Shown here: positions 22,206 through 33,258 of the stretch, one piece after another
Numbering within the stretch: position 1 is the stretch's first letter
Layout: every line of letters starts with the position of its first letter
NCBI RefSeq assembly: GCF_033115175.1
Contig: NC_084845.1
Coordinates: forward strand, 1,862,501-1,926,500
Origin: Lepus europaeus
Lineage: Eukaryota > Chordata > Mammalia > Lagomorpha > Leporidae
Reading direction: 5' to 3'
Length of the DNA: 64,000 nt
Notes under the pieces: model-generated
The model's database searches: none
What the model was told of the DNA's origin: nothing
What the model saw: only the letters and a program-made list of their open reading frames with translations
Position numbers and translations under genes: made by a program

Positions 22206-22286
22206 CTCTGCCTTGATCTTTCACCCTTAGAGACAACTGGCAAGAGGACAAGGGAATAAGTCTGTTCTCTAGGTGCCTGGGTCCAG
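22206..22286 (+). other. PEG3: Candidate PEG3 non-coding exon 2
   Basis: An 81-bp segment lies between an excellent acceptor (tttcattttcttttcctttcacag, split here by length) and a consensus donor CAG/GTGAGT at 22287. It has no ATG. With exon 1 and the seven coding exons it makes nine exons, the number reported for mouse Peg3. Identification rests on splice signals and position, not on transcript evidence. Confidence 0.55.
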
Positions 22287-22559
22287 GTGAGTTGTGCTCA
22301 CTTCCCACTGTACCTCTTTGGACCAACTTTTGTCCTTTCTCTGCCACTTCCCTCTTGTACACATGTTCTACATAGCCATGCTAGCACTATTTTGCTCTTT
22401 GAGAATACACAGACTCCATTGGTGGGTTGGGCATGCAACAGAAATTCTCTTCCTTGGCCTCACACCATCCAGTTAAATATTCTACCTCCTTTCCCAGTGT
22501 TCAGCCACACCTTCAGCCCTGCTCTCTCTCTCATTGGGTGACTATAAAGAAGCATGAAA

Positions 22560-23530
22560 GATTCGACTCATCTGCCATTATTGGTTGAATTTATACTTTG
22601 TGCTGGGTCCTGGGAAAATGGCCCCAAATGAGAAAGAAAGTGTTTTCATAGAGCTCATGGTCTATTGGGGAATTAACTAAGCGGGAAACAAAACTGTGAG
22701 TCATGCCTCTGAAACAATCTGAGAGGCCACATCAGGCCTCCCTCTCGTAGTTGGGGGTGAAGGACCGAATGAGGGATGTCATGGCAAGAGCAGTCTGAAC
22801 AGAGGGGAGAGGGATGTTCTTGGGGCGTGCGGAGAGAGGAGCTGAAAAGTCCGCAGTGCCTAGAGTAAAAGGGGAATCAAGTGCCATCTGACTGGGGTGA
22901 GAAAGGTAAGTTGGAGCTTGTTGTTTGCAGTCAATGGTAAGTATTTGGGTTGGTTTTACCTGCAGTACAAGGGGAAGACATTGTAGTGTTTCAGTCATTT
23001 AGGAGTCAATGGTAATCACTGTAGTTTTATTATTTTTTAATAAAAACTTTGTTTTAATTTATTTTTAATTCAAGAAGCCAAGACAGATGGAGAGAAGGAG
23101 AGGGTCAGAACAGACAGAGATCTCCCATCAGGGCTTGGCTCTGCTGAAGACGGGAACCAGGGACTCAATCCTGGTCTGTCATGTGGGTGACAGGGATGCA
23201 ACTACCCGAGCCATCATCTGTTGCTTCTCAGGATGGCACATTAGCAGTAAGCTGGAATCTGGAGCAGAGTCAAAACTCAGACTCAGGCACTGCAGTATAG
23301 GATGTGGGCATCCCAAGTGGTGTCCCAACTGCTAGGGCAAATGCTTGCTCCCCAATACGGTTTTAAAAAGGTCCTCTGGTTGAGGATCCAGAAGAGGAAG
23401 GTGGACAAAGTGGATATGGGGAGACCACCTTGGGTCTTGTGAGAGATGGTGGCTTGGCTTGGGGTCATGGTACTATGAGAAGTGAAAAGGGTTGGGTAGG
23501 CTTGAGAGGTGCTTAGGAGAGAGACTGCAC
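22560..23530. repeat. L2-type LINE relic interrupted by a SINE
   Basis: 'ttatactttgtgctgggtcctggg', 'cataGAGCTCATGGTCTATTGGGG'-like text split by mutations, and 'ggatatggggagaccacc' follow the order of old L2-type 3' sequence. A CSINE (23035-23352) interrupts it. Low certainty on family. Confidence 0.35.
23035..23352 (-). repeat. CSINE, old diverged copy
   Basis: Minus strand: 'aatttatttttaattcaaga', 'ggcacattagcagtaagctgga', 'gtcccaactgctagggcaaatg'. The last phrase is the head end of the older subfamily. Confidence 0.75.
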
Positions 23531-25860
23531 AGTTCTTGGTCTCTTTGTTCATGGCCTGGTGACTGATTCAGACCAGAGGCAATAAATCATGTGACCTGAG
23601 GAAACAAAATAGACAAAGTTTATTTATTCGTTCTATCAGCCAGCACTGATATTTGGGCTGATCCGAGTCAGGATCATGCTAGACATGGGCAATTGGGAAG
23701 GGAGTGATGTAATCCCTGGCCTCATTCACTATTGAGTAAGAATCCCACTATAAGGAAAGTAAAGAAACATGTCTGTCAAAATAACTGGTTATGCTAGTGA
23801 TGGAGTACCACCTGGGGAGATGCCCAACTGGGACTCTAGGGATATGCTGGTGTTTCCCTGACCTCAATAAATGCTCCAGGTATCCATCATGAAGCTCAGC
23901 CCTGTGGAGACCTGAAAACTTTGCTTTGCCCAAGGACTCACATTAGCAATTACACGCTTAATGAAGTTCAGGAAGTTAAATAAAATCATACGGACATGTG
24001 ACTTGAAATAGGATGTTCCTGATCCCCCAGTTCTGGAGTGTTAATTCATGATGGAAGATCACAGTAGGAGGGATCCAAATACTTAAAAGTAATATATGAC
24101 TTGAACCTTTTTTTTTTTTTCTGCTCATAAAACTTAGCTCTTGGATTGGGGAGAATTTCTCAAGAATGGACCATGAGGAGATTTTGCTGCACTGTTTTTT
24201 AAGAGCTAAATGTACATGGTAGGGTAAACCTAGGGTGTTGTGGAGATTATTTGAGGAGCCACCCAGTAAGTAGACCAGAGGGTGGTGGTCATTGTCTGAG
24301 TGGTTGGGGTAAGTGGCTATTTACTTCTTACTCTCATTCCAAAATAAAATTGTTTCCCCTAAAACTCCTGTTGATTTATGTATGCCTTATTCATGGTTAA
24401 CTGGGCCATACTTGGCACCTAAGCCTGGAACAGTGGTTTTAAAACTATCTCCTGCAGTGTCTATCAGAATGCCTCTCTTCTGGGCAGTCACATACCTCAG
24501 TCGTCACCCCTGGAAAGACAGTTGTGCCTTTTGTGAGCAACTCAGGCCAACTTTGCACACCTGGGCTGCTTGAGAAACACTGCCCATGAAGACGTCAGGC
24601 TACAGCGCACACTTTGAGACTTTTAGGATTTTGGATAAAGGGACACAGACTGATGGGTACTCAGTATTGAACACTAAAACTAGGAGGTGAGGTTGGGCTG
24701 GGGCTGCTTTTTACTCCACGTGTATGCTGAAGTGGAGCTTGTTGGTCTGCAGAAAGAGAATGGAGCAAACAAGAAGAGAGAAGACGCCGTATACCATGCT
24801 GTCCCCCAAAGAGGAAGAGAGTAGTCTCCTGACTTTAAGGTTCTCAGTTCCAGCCCCTTTCAGTGTGGTAGGTAAGACAAGTTAGGGGGCTGAGATTAGG
24901 TGCACCGTGATAAACCACCAAAGTAGGTAGGTCAGAGTGGGGCTGAAGGACTGAGGGTGGAAAGAGTGTGGAAGCCTGAGGTCCCAGTTCCTCTCTTTTT
25001 GCACATAGTCCCAGACACGCTCCAGTAGCTGATTCAAGTTCCTGTTCCATGATTTCTCCAATTCAGGTCAAGGGTCTCTCCCCCATTTGTGAAGGACCCT
25101 TAATGAAATTCCTCTTTATTACATATTATGTGAGACCAGTGCTTTTATTTTCTACTCATTCTTATGAAATAAAATTACATTTTGTAAACTCTCCAAAGAA
25201 TGGCATCCACTCTGCTCCAAAGACTACAATGCTGTTGTCTAGCACTGTCCTCTGGTTCTAGATGTTTCAACTCATCAGTGAAACTTACTTCTTATATAAA
25301 AAGCTGTTCATGCTTACATGTCTAGTATAGTTAAGAGCACATTCTTTGGAGGTTGAATAGCCATATACCTGTCAGTACCCCTCTCTCCTCTCCTTTCCTC
25401 TCTTTGGATTTGGTGGCCTGTCTCTATCCTCTAGGCTAAAATCAGGCTAGTGAGCAACCACCTGCCCACAACCAATACTCATGATAGGATTTCTGCTCTG
25501 AAGAGATAGCAGAGGGATGTGTGGGAGCCCATTTTCAAACTGGGAAATAAAAGAGATCGGTTTGCCCTGTAGCCAGAATTCAATTTTGATTTAAGATGTA
25601 GGGTAAGGGTAGAGTGCAGAGCTCAGTGCCACAAAGTGACCCCTCCCTCCCCAGCCCCTCCTCAGGAGTACTCACTGGAAAGTATGTGCACATAGCCACT
25701 GGAGCATGTTCTAGGAGTACATAGAGGAGATGAAGGGATCAGAAATTAGAAAAGAGCCATGTCATCCCAGCAGGGGGAGAAGGGGGCTGATGAGCCAGAC
25801 CAAGCACTGCAGACAGGAAGAAGAAACACCTTAGAAAACCACAGTGGAATTTACTTCCAA
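23531..25860. other. PEG3 intron 1 or 2, no gene seen
   Basis: No supported exon. The open frames (for example 24313-24573) lack domains. A weak MER5-like phrase ('tggttttaaaactatctcctgcagtg') is near 24433. Confidence 0.45.
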
Positions 25861-25876
25861 GTGTGTATGTGTGTGC

Positions 25877-25925
<49 letters not shown>
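25861..25925. repeat. (TG)n(TA)n microsatellite
   Basis: About 14 TG units with one interruption followed by about 18 AT units. Likely polymorphic. Confidence 0.97.
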
Positions 25926-25927
<2 letters not shown>

Positions 25928-26418
25928 GTTCCTGATTGTGAACTGACAATCAGATTCTGAAAAGAAACAGTCGTATTTTTATTAATTTATTTTTATAGAT
26001 TTTCTTCATTTTACTAAGTCTTTATACAAGTTTATATGGAAGTTTCTTCTGGCTTAATTTATACATACAGATCAAGTAACTATGTAGTGGTATTTTTTTT
26101 AAATAAGTAAAAATATACCTTTCATTTAGCATTTCAAACCCAAGTGTTCCGTCTATAGCTTTGCTACCTATACTAGGTTTCATTTTGTGGACACTAATCA
26201 TTTTCTGCACTTACATAGGACATATATGTATAATAAGAACAACATATACATATAGATTTTTTAAAGGTTTAGTGATAACATGTTTGACCAGTGAGTGTAG
26301 CTTACAGTTTCTACATAGAATATTTTGCAATGCTTGAATACAATATTCTTTTATGTTTGTAATCTGAAAATAAAAACAAAATTCTTGAAAACATGACTTA
26401 CTAGTTATATAAGTTTGA
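25926..26418. other. Intron, AT-rich, no gene seen
   Basis: No recognisable repeat boundary or exon. Confidence 0.5.
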
Positions 26419-26428
26419 GGGCCAGCAC

Positions 26429-26724
26429 TGTGGCGTAGTGGGCTAAGCCTCCACCTGCAGCACCAGCATCCCATATAGACACCAGCTTGTGTCCAGCTGC
26501 TCCTCTTCCAATCCAGTTCTCTGCTTATGACTTGGGAAGGCAGTAGAAGGTGGTCCAAGTGCTTGGGCCCCTGCACTCACGTGGAAGATGGGAAGAAGCT
26601 CCTGGTTCTTGGTTTCGGATTGGCTCAGCTTCGACCCTTGCAGCCATTTGGGGGTTGAACCAGCAGATGGAAGACCTTCCTCTGTCTCTGTCTCTGTAAC
26701 TCTACCTCTCAAATAAAAAAAAGA
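26429..26724 (+). repeat. CSINE
   Basis: Head 'gggccagcactgtggcgtag', tail 'ctcaaataaaaaaaagaaaaa'. The repeat tagttatata at about 26403 and 26729 is the target-site duplication. Confidence 0.93.
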
Positions 26725-26730
26725 AAAATA

Positions 26731-27265
26731 GTTATATAACTATGTAAACTAAGGATTTTTTTCTTCATTCTTTGTTTAATGAAAACAGAACAAATGCTGT
26801 TTTTTGAGTGCAGTGACTATTTTAGTATGCTTGTCATTGGCTCTGGTGGCCTTAACATTCCAGAAATGTGTAATTGAAATCCATATCTTCGGAGAGGCTT
26901 GACACCAAAACTGGTTTTACTGGCCTTTCCTTATGTCCAAGGCTGACTGCAACCTTGGGAAAGCATGCATGAGTAGCTGGTCAGGCACTGAAGTGCTGAC
27001 TGCCTCTTACAACATTTTTGTTAAGGTTACTCTTATAGTTAATCCTTTACATGACTTAAAATCCTTGATTTATTATAAACTAAATCCTTATATGTGTATA
27101 CTTTCATACAAATTGACTTTTGGACTCTTGTTAAGTCTCAATGGTATATTTGTCCTTGCCCCTGAAACTTTGTATTGGAAAGAAGAGTTTGATTTCATCA
27201 CATTAAAGATAGACAGCTCCCCACCCCAACTCTCATAGACCTTCTTATGCAGCTTTGTCTTAATA

Positions 27266-27268
<3 letters not shown>
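26731..27268. other. Intron, no gene seen
   Basis: The open frame at 26933-27238 (101 codons) has no domain or splice support. Confidence 0.45.

Positions 27269-27302
<34 letters not shown>
27269..27302. repeat. (AT)n microsatellite
   Basis: About 17 uninterrupted AT units. Confidence 0.97.
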
Positions 27303-27304
<2 letters not shown>

Positions 27305-27479
27305 TTCCAGAAGAACTGGATTACCTGTTTGCCAAAGTTCCACACATTAAGGAAAAGGAGTTTCGCGTTTCTCCCCCCCCCTTTTTTTTTTACTTAAACA
27401 GAACACATATATTCATTTACTTATAACTTGTTTTATGTCCTCTACATTTTCAGAATTTTGTTTAAAGTGTAAGATACCT

Positions 27480-28097
27480 TACTGATTTATGGGAAATTAT
27501 TTATTTTGCTACTGATGAGAGTTTTTACTTCTTTGTACTTACTGAAATGCTTTTTCAGATCAGAATAGTGCTCTTTCCATATTTATACCTTCTTTTTCTC
27601 TGATTGCAGTAGCTAGGAGTTCCAGGATAGTAGTATTGCTGGTGGTTATGGTCGAGGGCATCCTTTTCTTGTCGTTACCTCTAAGGAAGACCTTTAGTGA
27701 TGAATTCTATGTTGACATTTATCTGAGATAAATTTTTATTGTGCTTAGGTCTCCTAGTCTTAATCTTTGCTGGGAATTTGTAAGGAAAGGCTGTCGAAGT
27801 TTGCAAATCCTTTTTAAGATGCAGCCCTGGGGCCAGTGCCATGGCTCACTTGGTTAATCCTCCGCCTGCAGCACCAGCATTCCATATGGGCACCGGGTTC
27901 TCATGCTGGCTGCCCCTCTTCCAGTCCAGCTCTCTGCTGTGGCCCGGGAAGGCAGTGGAGGATGGCCCGAGTGCTTGGGCCCTGCACCCCATGGGAGACC
28001 AGAAAGAAGCACCTGGCTCCTGGCTTTGGATCAGCGCAGCACAGGCCATAGCAGCCGTTTGGGGAGTGAACCAATGGAGGGAAGACCTTTCTCTCTC

Positions 28098-28130
<33 letters not shown>

Positions 28131-28345
28131 GTCTATAACTCTACCTGTCAAAAAAAAAAAAAAAAAAAAAAAAGATGGAGCCCTGCTCATGGGCTTTCCT
28201 TCCCCATTTAATCCATTATTTATAACAGTTTGATGGAATGTCATCCTGTTTTTCTGGAATAGCCTGTCATGGGATATTATTTAGATGTTTCTAGGTTAGA
28301 TTTAGTGTTTTAGCATCTATATACTTGTTGAACACTTTTAATAAA
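27480..28345 (-). mobile_element. L1 ORF2 relic, antisense, split by a SINE
   Basis: 'aggagttccaggatagtagt', 'gagggcatccttttcttgtcg' and 'tctaaggaagacctttagtga' are the complement of the L1 ORF2 polymerase region. No intact frame remains. A CSINE at 27830-28171 interrupts it. Confidence 0.65.
27830..28171 (+). repeat. CSINE, young copy
   Basis: Complete, with a (ct)n stretch at 28091-28131 and a 22-bp A tail. Target-site duplication aagatgcagccctg (27816-27829) and aagatggagccctg (28172-28185), one mismatch. Confidence 0.97.
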
Positions 28346-29265
28346 AATACAGTGATGAAAAGGTGACAGAATCCTTACCTCCAGGAAACTTGTGATATGG
28401 TATTAAGTACAGGTGCTCTTATGTCCCATTAGGTTCATATATCTTTGAGCTTATCTCAGATTATATGTGTACCTTTTTATGGCCTTTTTAGGTCATCCTT
28501 GTCCAGACTTTCTCTTTAGCTGTTATAATTCATTTGATGGTATTAAGCAGACCTTTAGAGTTTCCTCTCTGCAGCCATCTGCAAACATTTATCTTCTGTT
28601 TTCTTCATTGGTAGGCAGGTTGTTGCCGTGGAGAAGCTGGGCTGGAGAAGCAGGGGCCAAGTAGGTAGAGCAGTTATGCTTTTGATTGGCCAGACTGGCT
28701 GTCATAGGAGGAGGTCACCTGGGATCTGGTCTTCCTGAGCAAGCGTGAGGTGAATTTGGGGCCCTGCTAGGTACTAACTCAGCATCTGGCTCCACTACTG
28801 TTGTCTTTTGGGCTGCAAGTGGAAGACAGGGTGAGTCAGGGTAGAGGTTGGGCCGTTTGGCCAAGAGGGCAGCTGACCTTACGGCATTGGCCTACAGGGG
28901 TCAGGTAGTCTTGCAGAAGGTTGTTGGCCAGCACTTCCTGTTCCTCACTTTGATCCTGGGTGGCTCCACATGATTTTTGCCCTATGATCTGTTAGGATTG
29001 ATTACACAGCAGAAGTGCATTAACAGAATGCACTGTGACTTCACTAGTGCTCCTTCCTTCCCACCACACCACATATAAAATGGAGTCAGCTGCTGCTGTT
29101 CAGTGCTCAAGGCTTACTTTTTATAGGCCACAGAGTAGATGTGTGTACAAGCTGACTTTAGAGGTTTTTTTTCTTCCTAGTAGCTACTCACTCACTTTTG
29201 ACTTTAAATGGAGACTTACTGATCAAAAGGAGTATCAGTTCTAATGTCTTTAAACAGGCCAAAAT
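28346..29265. other. PEG3 intron 2, no gene seen
   Basis: Unique-looking sequence without supported exons. Confidence 0.5.
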
Positions 29266-30170
29266 GACATCCAGAAATGTGGTTCACACCCACATCAGCC
29301 AGCTTCTCCACACCTTCACCAGCATTGATTTTGTCTTTTAAACATGCAACAAGTCCAAAAACTGATAATGCAACATTTTACATTTCTTTGGTTTCTGATG
29401 TTAAATACTAGCTTTTATCATCACCGATTTTACGAATTGTATGTTAGTGTTGGCTTTTTATCTTTTTTTTAATGCTAGGAGCTTTTTATATTTCAAATAT
29501 GAACTGTCATCTGTACAGTAAAACGTTTTTCCTCTCCTCTCCTCCATTTCTGTTTTTTTTTTTTTTTTGGACAGGGAGAGTTAATGAGAGAGACAGAGAG
29601 AAAGGTCTTCCTTCTGTTCGTTCACTCCCCAAATGGCTGCTACAGCCGGCGCGCTGTGCCAATCTGAAGCCAGGAGCCAGGTGCTTTCTCCTGGTCTCCC
29701 ATGCGGGTGCAGGGCCCAAGCACTTGGGCCATCCTCCACTGCACTCCTGGGCCACAACAGAGAGCTGGACTGGAACAGGAGCAACAGGGACAGAATCCGG
29801 TGCCCCAACCAGGACTAGAACCCGGAGTGCCAGCCCTGCAGGCGGAGGATTAGCCAAGTGAACCGTGGCACCGGCGGTTATTTTTTTATCATGCAGAAAA
29901 TTTAGACCCAGCCTTATTTTCTTGTGTCCCACATGGTGGTCTTTCAGTGGTCTCTGTTGTTGGAATTATGCTTGCTCATTTTCCTACGCATCCCTGTTTT
30001 CTGCTGATGTAAACAGTGCTTCTGTGAACACAGCTTTGAGCTGTGCGTCTTTGGTCACATGGGCGGAGAGATCCAAGAGTTACATTTTGGAAGTGGAAAT
30101 GCCAGTGTTGGAGATGACATTGTACTTATGTACTGATAATTGCTGGGTATAATTGAGGGGTACATTCAAA
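29266..30170 (-). mobile_element. L1M 3'-end relic, antisense, split by a SINE
   Basis: 'cacaccttcaccagcattg', 'catttctttggtttctgatg' and later 'gaagtggaaatgcc' follow the complement of the old L1M 3' region. A CSINE interrupts it at 29552-29876. Confidence 0.45.
29552..29876 (-). repeat. CSINE with internal duplication
   Basis: Minus-strand young copy ('gacagggagagttaatgag' to 'gaaccgtggcaccggcgg'). Its middle carries an extra unit ('cggtgccccaaccaggactagaacccgg'-like, 29799-29828) not present in most copies; the copy at 52078 and the one at 38206 show the same insertion, so it defines a subfamily. Confidence 0.9.
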
Positions 30171-30399
30171 TTACAACTGCAATTTCCACAAGTATTTGTT
30201 AGGTCTCAGATGTTTCAAATTTACTTCTTTGTGGTTTTCTAAATTACCTATCATGTCTTCTGCAAATGGCCAGGTCAGGGTGTTACCATGAAGTGAAACT
30301 GGGCAGAATGAGCCAGGGAGGGCTCAGCGTCTGTATAAAGGTGTTAGCACTGCCTGCACCCACTCACTAGGGTAGCACAGATTTTGAAAGCCTCTACTA

Positions 30400-30790
30400 G
30401 TGCTTTTGTTGACTGTTTTAACTTTGAGTTTATTTTTTTTTTGACTAGGTAATACATGTTCACAGTAAAAAAGTAAACACAAAAGGAGAATATACAGTGA
30501 AAAGAAGTAAGTTGCCCTTCTTCCCGTGGCCCCCAGTTTTCTTCCCCAGAGGCAATCACTACCAGTCACCATTAATAATCCCTTCTATCCTTCTAGAGAT
30601 CATCTGGGTAAATACATTTGTTTTGATAGTATGCACATTGTTATCTGCATTTTTTCTGCATTTTACACTTAACTATCTCAGCTATCCTCTCATACTCATT
30701 CATTTAGAGTTGCACTATTCTTTTGAACTATTTTATGATCATATGAACAGACTATCTTGTCCATTAACAACACTTCAGTGACTATATTCT
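30400..30790. repeat. Ancient L1M 3'-end-like relic
   Basis: 'ggtaatacatgttcacagta', 'cccagaggcaatcactacc' split by mutations, and 'tatgcacattgttatctgca' follow the same recurrent consensus seen tandemly in the PEG3 3' UTR (50.5-51.8 kb). Confidence 0.4.
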
Positions 30791-31150
30791 TACATGTATA
30801 TCACTACATGTTTCTGGGATAAATTGATGAAGTAAAATTGATGAAGTAAAATTTATAGGACAGGTTATATGCAGTTTTCATTTTGATGAAAGCAGGGTCT
30901 GAGTGTGTCTGTTTCTCTACATGCACATAAACATATAGTCCCTCTCGATGATTATTCTGTTCCAAGGCCCTCTCACCCAGTTTTTTCCTCTCAAGTGAGT
31001 TTTCTCTGCCATCCTAGAAAGGAGTAACTAATCTGATTTTTTTATAACTTTATAAATGTTTTATCAAACATTTTTTGATGCTCTTGTAGGCCAAGGGCTC
31101 TTCTGTTGTCCTGGTCAGAAAAAAATCTTGAACATATTAATGAGGATCAT

Positions 31151-31345
31151 GGGGCAGCACTGTGGCACAGTAGATTAAACTGCTGCCCACAGGACTGCAT
31201 CCCATATGGTTTGCTGCTCCACTTCCAATCCAGCTCCCTGCTAATGTGCCTGGAAAAGCTAATGGCGTGGCCCAGTGGATGGAAGAGCTCAGTCTCTCCC
31301 TCTCTGTAACTCTGCCTTTTAAATAAATAAATAAATCTTTAAAAA
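31151..31345 (+). repeat. CSINE, internally deleted
   Basis: Head 'ggggcagcactgtggcacag' and tail 'aaataaataaataaatcttt' are present but the central third is missing. Target-site duplication aatgaggatcat (31139-31150) and aatgaagatcat (31346-31357). Confidence 0.95.
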
Positions 31346-31520
31346 AATGAAGATCATATTTTTTACTCAAGTCCTGCGGCTTTTCAGATGTTTTTGGCCC
31401 AGGAGTTGCCATTTTCTGATGAGCTACTTATTGTGAGATACTTATTCAAGTGTCAGATAATTAATGAGTAGAAGTTCTGCCATCTCCTTTTCATGTTCTG
31501 GATGGGTTTTGTAAATACTT

Positions 31521-31555
31521 TACACTTGATCTTAGCCAAAAGGCCAAGAAGTGAT
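31521..31555 (-). pseudogene. U2 snRNA 5'-end pseudogene fragment
   Basis: The complement matches the first 35 nucleotides of U2 snRNA. The only two differences I see from the U2 sequence are C-to-T/G-to-A changes at CpG positions (cttcttgg for cttctcgg, atcact for atcgct). An 11-bp direct repeat, tgtaaatactt, flanks it at 31510-31520 and 31556-31566. This is a target-site duplication, so the fragment was inserted by L1 retrotransposition machinery as a 3'-truncated copy without a poly(A) tail. Confidence 0.9.
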
Positions 31556-31566
31556 TGTAAATACTT

Positions 31567-32908
31567 TGTTCATGGAAGTTTATTTGGAAATTTGCTCTTT
31601 AAATCATTTCAGCTTTTTAAGTTTCCTCCCTGTGGTCATATTTTCTGCTGCTGCCTGAGTCAGGTTTGGCTATTTATATTTTCTTAGAAAAACTGTCAAT
31701 TTTTAATTTTCTGTTACACTTTTTAACCCTACAGATCTTAATAGTTTTAATCTAGTAATGCTTTCTATCTCAAATACATAACTTTTGAGGAGAGAAATTA
31801 CGAGAATGATAGTTTTAATCTCTCTGTGCCACAGATTTGTTTTTGTTGTAATTGGCTGGGACTCCTGAATAGAATAATTTTCAGTAATAGCAATATTAAG
31901 GCTTATCTACTTTCACAAGTAAGTATGGTCTGTGACTTGTTAGTGTTAATCTTTGTCTTGGGTTTCTATTTAAAAAATTATTCTGGCTTTATAAAGATAA
32001 TATGAAAGATTTTTATCCCTCATCTCTGGCTTGGTTTGTATGTCATGCATTGGGATGTTTTTTTCTTGAAGATATATAAGGAAGGCTTTATTCAAGTGCT
32101 GTCCAAGTCCCCATACTTTTGCAGAGTTAATTCTCTTCACACTCCCTTTATGTATCTTCCATGTTTCTTAGTCCATGTGTCTCTTTCTTTAAATTGTCTA
32201 CAGGTACCTGTGTTTTGACTCAGTTCCTGTGGATAGCTGCTTGGTCTGAAGTTCCAGAAAGGATTTTATTCCCAGACAGGTGACTACATACGTAAGGGTG
32301 CCACGTTACTCCAGAGTGAGGGACATTGTCATCTACAGCACCAGAGTGCTGTCTCTCTGCTCTTGCCTTTGCCCCTAATGCAGAGGACTCTGCTCTTGGC
32401 CTGTCCTGGGTGCAGTTAGCTATGCCTCCTACTTCAGGTGTCACCTAGCTTCTCTGGAGCCTTAGCTCTGGCCTGTTCCCTTCCTTCTTCCCAAAGAGTA
32501 CTATCTGTGTTGTACCCTCTATTGTGTCTCAGATCTGAAGGAGTGAAGGGAGAGAGGGAGTGGTCAAGTCACCAAGGTCTGTTTGTGGTGGGTGGTGCCA
32601 AAGCTCCATAGGGTGTGAGCATAATTAGAGAGAATGTGGCAGGGCAGGAGAGAAACTGGAGCCTCCCTGGGAAGAAGAGGCATGAGCTTCCTGAGGCTAA
32701 TATATTTACTTCTAACTAAGTAAAGTCTAGTTAGATGATATTTTAATAGCAGAAACACTTCCTGTTTTCATTTGTTTGTTTGAATAAAGAAACCTTAATT
32801 TTAACCTAGTAGCTTTGTTTTTTTTTTTTAGACAAAGGCAAAAAATTCTTGTTGCATGTGGTTTTGTTCTTTGGAAGTAAAGCCAGAAGTGCAGGTTGTT
32901 ATATATTA
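31567..32908. other. PEG3 intron 2, no gene seen
   Basis: Faint antisense L1 text near 31820-32010 ('gtaattggctgggactcctga'). No supported exon. Confidence 0.45.
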
Positions 32909-33258
32909 ATGTTAGCCGTCACAAAACACACCGGACACCATAGTAAGGGAAAGGGTTTATTGGGGAACACCCAACAGACCGGAGTGAAGGGGCGGTGAAG
33001 GAAAAAGAGGAGACTGTAAGAGAGAGAGAGAGAGGAGGGAGAAGAGAGATGAGAGGAGGAGAGGAGCCAAGAGAGGCCAAGAGAGCGCAGGAGAGAAGGA
33101 CCAAGAGAACACGTGTTCAGGAACAGGCCCTTTTAAAACTTTGCCCAAAGGCGGGCAGGGAAGCAGGAGCAGTGAATCTCATTAGGATGGGGGTGGAGCC
33201 TGACTCAGGTAGCTGGGCCATGCGGCCACCTGGCTAAAACTGCGCCAGTTTCCTAACA
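32909..33258 (-). mobile_element. Solo LTR of an endogenous retrovirus
   Basis: A 350-bp unit has inverted terminal TGTTAG...CTAACA. On the minus strand it shows, in order, a TATA-like ttttaaaagg, a pyrimidine-rich (ct)n region, an AATAAA signal about 45 bases from the 3' end, and the end ...ctaaca. No gag, pol or env remains beside it. I see no clear target-site duplication with these boundaries. The retroviral class cannot be fixed from the LTR alone. Confidence 0.75.
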
